The notes below the pieces were generated by a model. The model did no database searches. It was given only the letters and a program-made list of their open reading frames with translations, and was not told the DNA's origin. From positions 1 through 62,608 of the forward strand of contig NZBA01000126.1 of NCBI GenBank assembly GCA_002686265.1: a DNA stretch of 62,608 nt. Direction: 5' to 3'. A program made the position numbers and the translations under genes. This DNA is from Planctomycetota bacterium. GTDB lineage: Bacteria > Planctomycetota > UBA1135 > GCA-002686595. This document shows, piece by piece, positions 58,926 to 62,608 of this stretch; position 1 is the first letter of the stretch; every line of letters begins with the position of its first letter.

Positions 58926-61484
58926 ATGGCCCCCAGGGGCAAGCGCAAGCGAAAGAGCAAGAAGAAGGGACGCTCCACGGGCAGGCTGTCCCGCCTGCGC
59001 CAGCTCGTGGCCGGGTTCCTCTTCGGGCGCCCCCTCGACGAGGAGGTCTCCGACCGCCTGCAGGAGATCAAGGGCTTGATCCTGATCGGTGCCTCCCTGT
59101 GGCTGCTGATCTCGATGATCAGTCACCACGCCCCGATCGACAGTCCCGACGCCGCGGGGCACAACTGGGGCGGGCAGGCCGGCTTCTGGTTCGCTCACGG
59201 GGCCCTGCTCGCCGCCGGCTGGGGCGGCTACCTGGTCGCGCTGCTCGGCCTCGCCTGGGGCTTCGTGCTCTTGGCCCGCAAGGAAGTCGCCTGGCCCTCC
59301 CTGCGCCTGTTCGGCGGCGTCTGCTTCGTCCTCTGCGCGAGCTTCTTGATCCAACTCGGCATCGGCCCCGAGCTGAGCGCCGAGCACCGCATCGTGGAGG
59401 GGCAGGACGGCCTGGTGAGCCCGCGCTTCCCCTACGGACCGGGAGGCTGGTTGGCGCTGGTGTGCGTGCAGGACATCCTGGTCCCCAAGTTCGGCACGCC
59501 CGGCCTGTGGATCCTGCTCACCCTCTTGCTCCTGGTTTCATTCACTCTGGCGACCGAGATGGCCTTCTACCCGGCGATCCAGTCCCTGGCGGCTTGGGCC
59601 CGTGAGCGACGCGAGAAGCGGGGAGAGGGACTGGGGGCAGCCTTGCTGCGCTGGTTCGGTGGCTTGTTCACGGGCCTGTGGGAGTTCTTGAGCGCCCGAG
59701 ACCTCGAGCCGGCCGACCAGACGCCCGCGGCACCCCGCGCCGCGGCCAAGCGCGCGGCGGAGCCTGCCGGGGAGGAGTACGAAGAGGACGAGTACGAAGA
59801 CGAGGAAGACGAGTACGAGTACGAAGACGAGTACGAGGACGAGGAGGACGAAGACGGCTACGAGGAGGAGGAAGAGGAAGAACCCTCCGAGTGCGAGGTC
59901 GTGCCCGCCCCGAGGCGTCGCGGGCGAGCTGAGGTGAGCAGCGTCACGGTGGGGACTCTCTCCTACGAGACGCCGACACCTCCGCGCGGCCCTTGGACCT
60001 TCCCGCCCCTCGAGCTGCTGAAGGCTCCCGGCGGGAGCGAGGCTGTCGCCGATGATCTCAAGGTCGCGGCGACCAAGCTCGAGAACGTTCTGAGGAGCTT
60101 CAAGGTCGAGTCCGAGGTCGTGGGAGCTCAGGTCGGACCGGCGGTGACCCTGTTCGAGCTGACCGTGGCTCAGGGGACGCGCATGAACAGCGTCACCAAC
60201 CTCAGCCAGGAGATCACGGCCGCCCTCAAGGCCCAGAGCGTGCGCATCATCGCACCCATTCCGGGCCGCTCGACGATTGGGATCGAGGTTCCCAACAAGA
60301 AGCGCAGGATCGTGCGCCTACGGGAGCTGATCCACAAGCGTGCCTACGATCGGAGCTTCATGCCCCTGCCCTTGTTCCTCGGCATGGACGCCGAGGGAAC
60401 GCCGGTGGTCGAGGACCTCTCGCGCATGCCGCACCTGTTGATCGCCGGCACGACGGGCTCGGGGAAGTCGGTCTGCATCAACACGATCCTCGCCAGCTTG
60501 CTGCTGACACGCTCGCCCCACGACGTACAGATGGTGCTCGTCGACCCGAAGATGGTCGAGCTGCAGATGTTCGCCAAGGTGCCGCACCTCCTGCTGCCGG
60601 TCGTGACCGACGCCCGCCAGGCGTCGAACGTCCTCAACTGGCTGGTCGAGAAGATGGAGGGCCGCTACGAGCTCTTCAAGGACGCAGGCGTACGCAGCAT
60701 CAAGGCCTTCAACGCCCTCGGCGAGGAGAAGCTGCGCGAGAAGCTCGGCGAGCACTTCAGCGATGAGCGCACCCCGCGGCACCTCCCCTACATCGTGGTC
60801 GTCATCGACGAGATGGCCGACCTGATGATGGTCTCCAAGAAGGAGGCCGAGGGCGCGATCACACGCCTGGCACAGAAGTCCCGCGCCGTGGGGGTTCACG
60901 TCATCGTGGCCACACAGCGTCCCTCGACCGACGTGATCACGGGCGTCATCAAGGGCAACCTCCCGACGCGCATCGCCTTCCAGGTGGCCAGCAAGATCGA
61001 CAGCCGCGTGATTCTGGACGCGATGGGCGCGGAGAAGCTCTTGGGGGGCGGGGACATGCTCTACACGCCGCCGCAGACCTCCACGATCCGCCGTGTGCAG
61101 GGAGCCCTGGTGGAAGACGAGGAGTTGCAGGCGGTGGTGGACTTCGTCTGCGGCGACTCGGCGCCGACCTTCAACCAGGAGATCATCCAGTGCGCCACGG
61201 GCACGGCCAAGCCGGGGGCGGGTGGTGCCGGGAGCGGTCCCGACGATCCGCTCTGGGTCGAAGCGGTGCGCGTCGTGCTGAAGACACGCCGAGGATCCGC
61301 GAGTCTGCTCCAGCGGGCGCTGAGCGTCGGCTACACGCGGGCCTCGCGCCTGATCGACTTGATGACCGAAGAGGGCATCCTGGGCGATCACCGCGGGAGC
61401 AAGTCGCGCGAGATCATGATCACCCTGGAGGACTGGGAGGAGCAACACGGCCTGCCCGCCGACCTGGCGAACGCCGACGAGTGA
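58926..61484 (+). CDS. ftsK: DNA translocase FtsK
   Basis: This is a hexameric DNA pump at the division septum for chromosome segregation and dimer resolution. The 852-residue protein has four N-terminal membrane helices (about 55-215), a hyperacidic Glu/Tyr-rich linker (about 284-322), and the RecA-like motor with Walker A G-T-T-G-S-G-K-S (508-515), V-L-V-D-P-K-M-V-E and V-V-I-D-E-M-A-D-L. A C-terminal winged-helix gamma domain (L-L-Q-R-A-L-S-V-G-Y-T-R-A-S-R-L-I) reads KOPS-like sites. ATG 58926 has GGATGAG upstream. It is 74 bp after coaB. Confidence 0.95.
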   Translation: MAPRGKRKRKSKKKGRSTGRLSRLRQLVAGFLFGRPLDEEVSDRLQEIKGLILIGASLWLLISMISHHAPIDSPDAAGHNWGGQAGFWFAHGALLAAGWGGYLVALLGLAWGFVLLARKEVAWPSLRLFGGVCFVLCASFLIQLGIGPELSAEHRIVEGQDGLVSPRFPYGPGGWLALVCVQDILVPKFGTPGLWILLTLLLLVSFTLATEMAFYPAIQSLAAWARERREKRGEGLGAALLRWFGGLFTGLWEFLSARDLEPADQTPAAPRAAAKRAAEPAGEEYEEDEYEDEEDEYEYEDEYEDEEDEDGYEEEEEEEPSECEVVPAPRRRGRAEVSSVTVGTLSYETPTPPRGPWTFPPLELLKAPGGSEAVADDLKVAATKLENVLRSFKVESEVVGAQVGPAVTLFELTVAQGTRMNSVTNLSQEITAALKAQSVRIIAPIPGRSTIGIEVPNKKRRIVRLRELIHKRAYDRSFMPLPLFLGMDAEGTPVVEDLSRMPHLLIAGTTGSGKSVCINTILASLLLTRSPHDVQMVLVDPKMVELQMFAKVPHLLLPVVTDARQASNVLNWLVEKMEGRYELFKDAGVRSIKAFNALGEEKLREKLGEHFSDERTPRHLPYIVVVIDEMADLMMVSKKEAEGAITRLAQKSRAVGVHVIVATQRPSTDVITGVIKGNLPTRIAFQVASKIDSRVILDAMGAEKLLGGGDMLYTPPQTSTIRRVQGALVEDEELQAVVDFVCGDSAPTFNQEIIQCATGTAKPGAGGAGSGPDDPLWVEAVRVVLKTRRGSASLLQRALSVGYTRASRLIDLMTEEGILGDHRGSKSREIMITLEDWEEQHGLPADLANADE

Positions 61485-61489
61485 AGAAG

Positions 61490-62608
61490 ATGAGTGCCAA
61501 CAAATCCAAGGGAGTCTCCGCCGCCGAGTGGCTCGGGCTCTTCGTCCTGTTCCTGCCAGGGTCGTTCTTCTTCGTCGTTCTCGGCGCTGCTCTCGTGCGC
61601 GGGGTTCCACCCGAGCCCGCGGGCACTTCCGCTCTGGCGCGTGATGTGATGAACGGGATCGGCCTGTGGCCAGCCCTCTTGCTCTCGGTGGGTTTCGCGG
61701 TCGTCGGCATCCGCTCGTTCTTGTTCGGACGGGGGATGGATGTCCTGGCCAGCGTCCTGGGCCTGGCCGGGTGCGCCGCGGGACTCGCGATCCTCCTCGG
61801 CGCCACCTCGGCGGGCGGGGGTGGAGCCCTGGGGAGCGTGATCGACGGCCTTCTGGGGGAGACCGCGGGGGCGCCCGTAGGCGTCGCCCTGGGAGCTGCC
61901 TCCCTGGCTGCCAGCGCCTGGTTCGCCTGGATCCGGGATTTCGACTGGTTTTCCGCGAAAACCTGGAACTTCCGGTGGGTATCAGCCGCTCCAAGGGAAG
62001 AGTGCGCGGACGCGGTCACGGCTGACGAGGCCCAAGCGCTGCTGCCCACTCGACAGACCTACGAGCCCGAAATCGACGGAAACGAGGGAGTCCGGCAGGA
62101 ACCCTCCTCCCCCTATCCGACCGACGTCCGGTTGCAAGGCGAGGTCCCCGCGGGGGCGCAGGCCTTCGGCAGCGACCTCGGAAATGACGATGGATTCGAA
62201 CGAACGAGCACGAGTGCGAGTGAAGTGGCTGCCCTGCAGTCAGGAGCTGAGGAGGACGGTTCGTCCCCTGTCGACGCCCCTGGCGAACATCTGGCTGCAG
62301 GCGAAGCCGAGGAACTCGAGGCCGGCGACCACGCCGACGCCCGAGCGGACGCCCCGAGCGACGAAGAGCTGAGCGAGGGTGAGAGCGGCGCGAGCCGTCT
62401 CTTGGACCCGACCCCTCCGTTGCCCAGCTGGGAGCGGAAGGGAAACGCGGAGGACGACGAACTCGAAGGCGCGGCGGACCTGGACGAGGACCTCGACGAG
62501 CCCGACGAGCTCGACGACGCGGCGGAGCTGGACGAGGAGGACGCCGAGGAGGACGAGCTGGACGAGGACGACGACTCCGACGAGCTCGACGACGCGGCGG
62601 AGCTGGAC
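61490..62608 (+). CDS. FtsK-N-terminus-like membrane protein with acidic tail (cut by window edge)
   Basis: An open frame of 373 codons runs from ATG 61490 off the right edge, 5 bp after the ftsK stop. Residues about 12-150 contain four hydrophobic segments (L-F-V-L-F-L-P-G-S-F-F-F-V-V-L; A-L-L-L-S-V-G-F-A-V-V; G-L-A-G-C-A-A-G-L-A-I-L; G-A-A-S-L-A-A-S-A-W-F), resembling the FtsK/SpoIIIE four-helix domain in size and spacing. From about residue 165 it is hydrophilic and increasingly acidic, ending in D-E-L-D-D-A-A-E-L-D repeats. The continuation is outside the window, so it may be a second, full FtsK or a shorter partner. There is a modest GAAGAAG purine run before the ATG. Confidence 0.6.
   Translation, partial: MSANKSKGVSAAEWLGLFVLFLPGSFFFVVLGAALVRGVPPEPAGTSALARDVMNGIGLWPALLLSVGFAVVGIRSFLFGRGMDVLASVLGLAGCAAGLAILLGATSAGGGGALGSVIDGLLGETAGAPVGVALGAASLAASAWFAWIRDFDWFSAKTWNFRWVSAAPREECADAVTADEAQALLPTRQTYEPEIDGNEGVRQEPSSPYPTDVRLQGEVPAGAQAFGSDLGNDDGFERTSTSASEVAALQSGAEEDGSSPVDAPGEHLAAGEAEELEAGDHADARADAPSDEELSEGESGASRLLDPTPPLPSWERKGNAEDDELEGAADLDEDLDEPDELDDAAELDEEDAEEDELDEDDDSDELDDAAELD
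62504..62608 (+). repeat. 30-bp direct repeat, period 75 bp, encoding acidic D-E-L-D-D-A-A-E-L-D
   Basis: Two identical 30-bp segments (62504-62533 and 62579-62608) are spaced 75 bp apart, in frame in the FtsK-N-like gene. Each encodes D-E-L-D-D-A-A-E-L-D. Identity at the DNA level suggests recent duplication of a 75-bp (25-codon) unit that may continue past the edge. Confidence 0.8.

Noticed and set aside
60318..61994. 558-codon minus-strand open frame antisense to ftsK
   Set aside because: It is a shadow frame with His/Gln/Leu-rich product and no start signal; FtsK motifs on the plus strand are unambiguous.

Overview
The window comes from a very GC-rich bacterial chromosome and most likely from a planctomycete. 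The best clue is three tandem secreted proteins (21652-26381). All end in the same C-terminal module (F-Y-Y-G, G-D-G-V-R-C-V-G, R-L-P-V, F-W-Y-R-D-P, F-N-F-S-D-A), which I associate with deep-branching Planctomycetota. Large secreted TPR, HEAT/VWA and carboxypeptidase-regulatory-like proteins, many GTG/TTG starts and many genes without a Shine-Dalgarno fit the same picture. Taxonomy is an inference; no rRNA is present.

Layout. 1-1290: a 13-bp tandem repeat, tRNA-Val(CAC) and an orphan xdhC. 1369-9937 (minus): birA, rph, rdgB, lepA, lepB, then lptB, etfB, etfA; a 584-bp gap before lptB holds three DnaA-box-like 9-mers and a duplicated hairpin. 10053-12134: prlC (plus). 12145-17890 (minus): HIT protein, ABC-F ATPase, argS, apt and a FliA/WhiG-type sigma factor. 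17939-18790: pyrK-like. 18809-29312 (minus): a TMTC-like TPR membrane protein, the three matrixin-like paralogues (two with the catalytic Glu replaced by Gln) and a 904-residue membrane protein. 29344-42522: mutY plus an envelope/glycan set (GT2 transferase, UPF0104 protein, Wzx-like flippase, methyltransferase, UDP-glucose dehydrogenase) mixed with a HEAT-VWA protein, a DUF523 protein, a secreted TPR-like protein and an ECF sigma factor translationally coupled to a secreted protein. 42694-45546: tRNA-Val(TAC), a decayed THUMP-like methyltransferase gene and a degenerate NtrC-type regulator behind a 20-bp tandem repeat. 45553-53167: GT-C-like membrane protein, thiI with its cysteine desulfurase, a GMC oxidoreductase, a carboxypeptidase-regulatory-like protein and an HD phosphohydrolase. 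53319-62608 (plus): a dense housekeeping run, aroF-tpiA-secG-[98-bp MITE-like element]-pyrE-yicC-gmk-coaC-coaB-ftsK, then an FtsK-N-terminus-like acidic membrane protein cut by the window edge.

How the genes fit together. Housekeeping clusters are tightly packed, often with ATGA/GTGA stop-start overlaps (lepA/lepB, thiI/cysteine desulfurase, aroF/tpiA, pyrE/yicC, gmk/coaC/coaB, ECF sigma/its partner). Seven genes have a TAnnnT -10-like hexamer only 6-9 nt before the start codon, which suggests leaderless transcription. The most unusual signals are the active-site-dead matrixin paralogues, the NtrC-family protein that lacks both its phospho-Asp and its GAFTGA loop, the MITE-like element that supplies the secG stop codon and abuts pyrE, and the tandem FtsK/FtsK-N-like pair. 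No phage, insertion-sequence transposase, CRISPR array or classical defence system was found.
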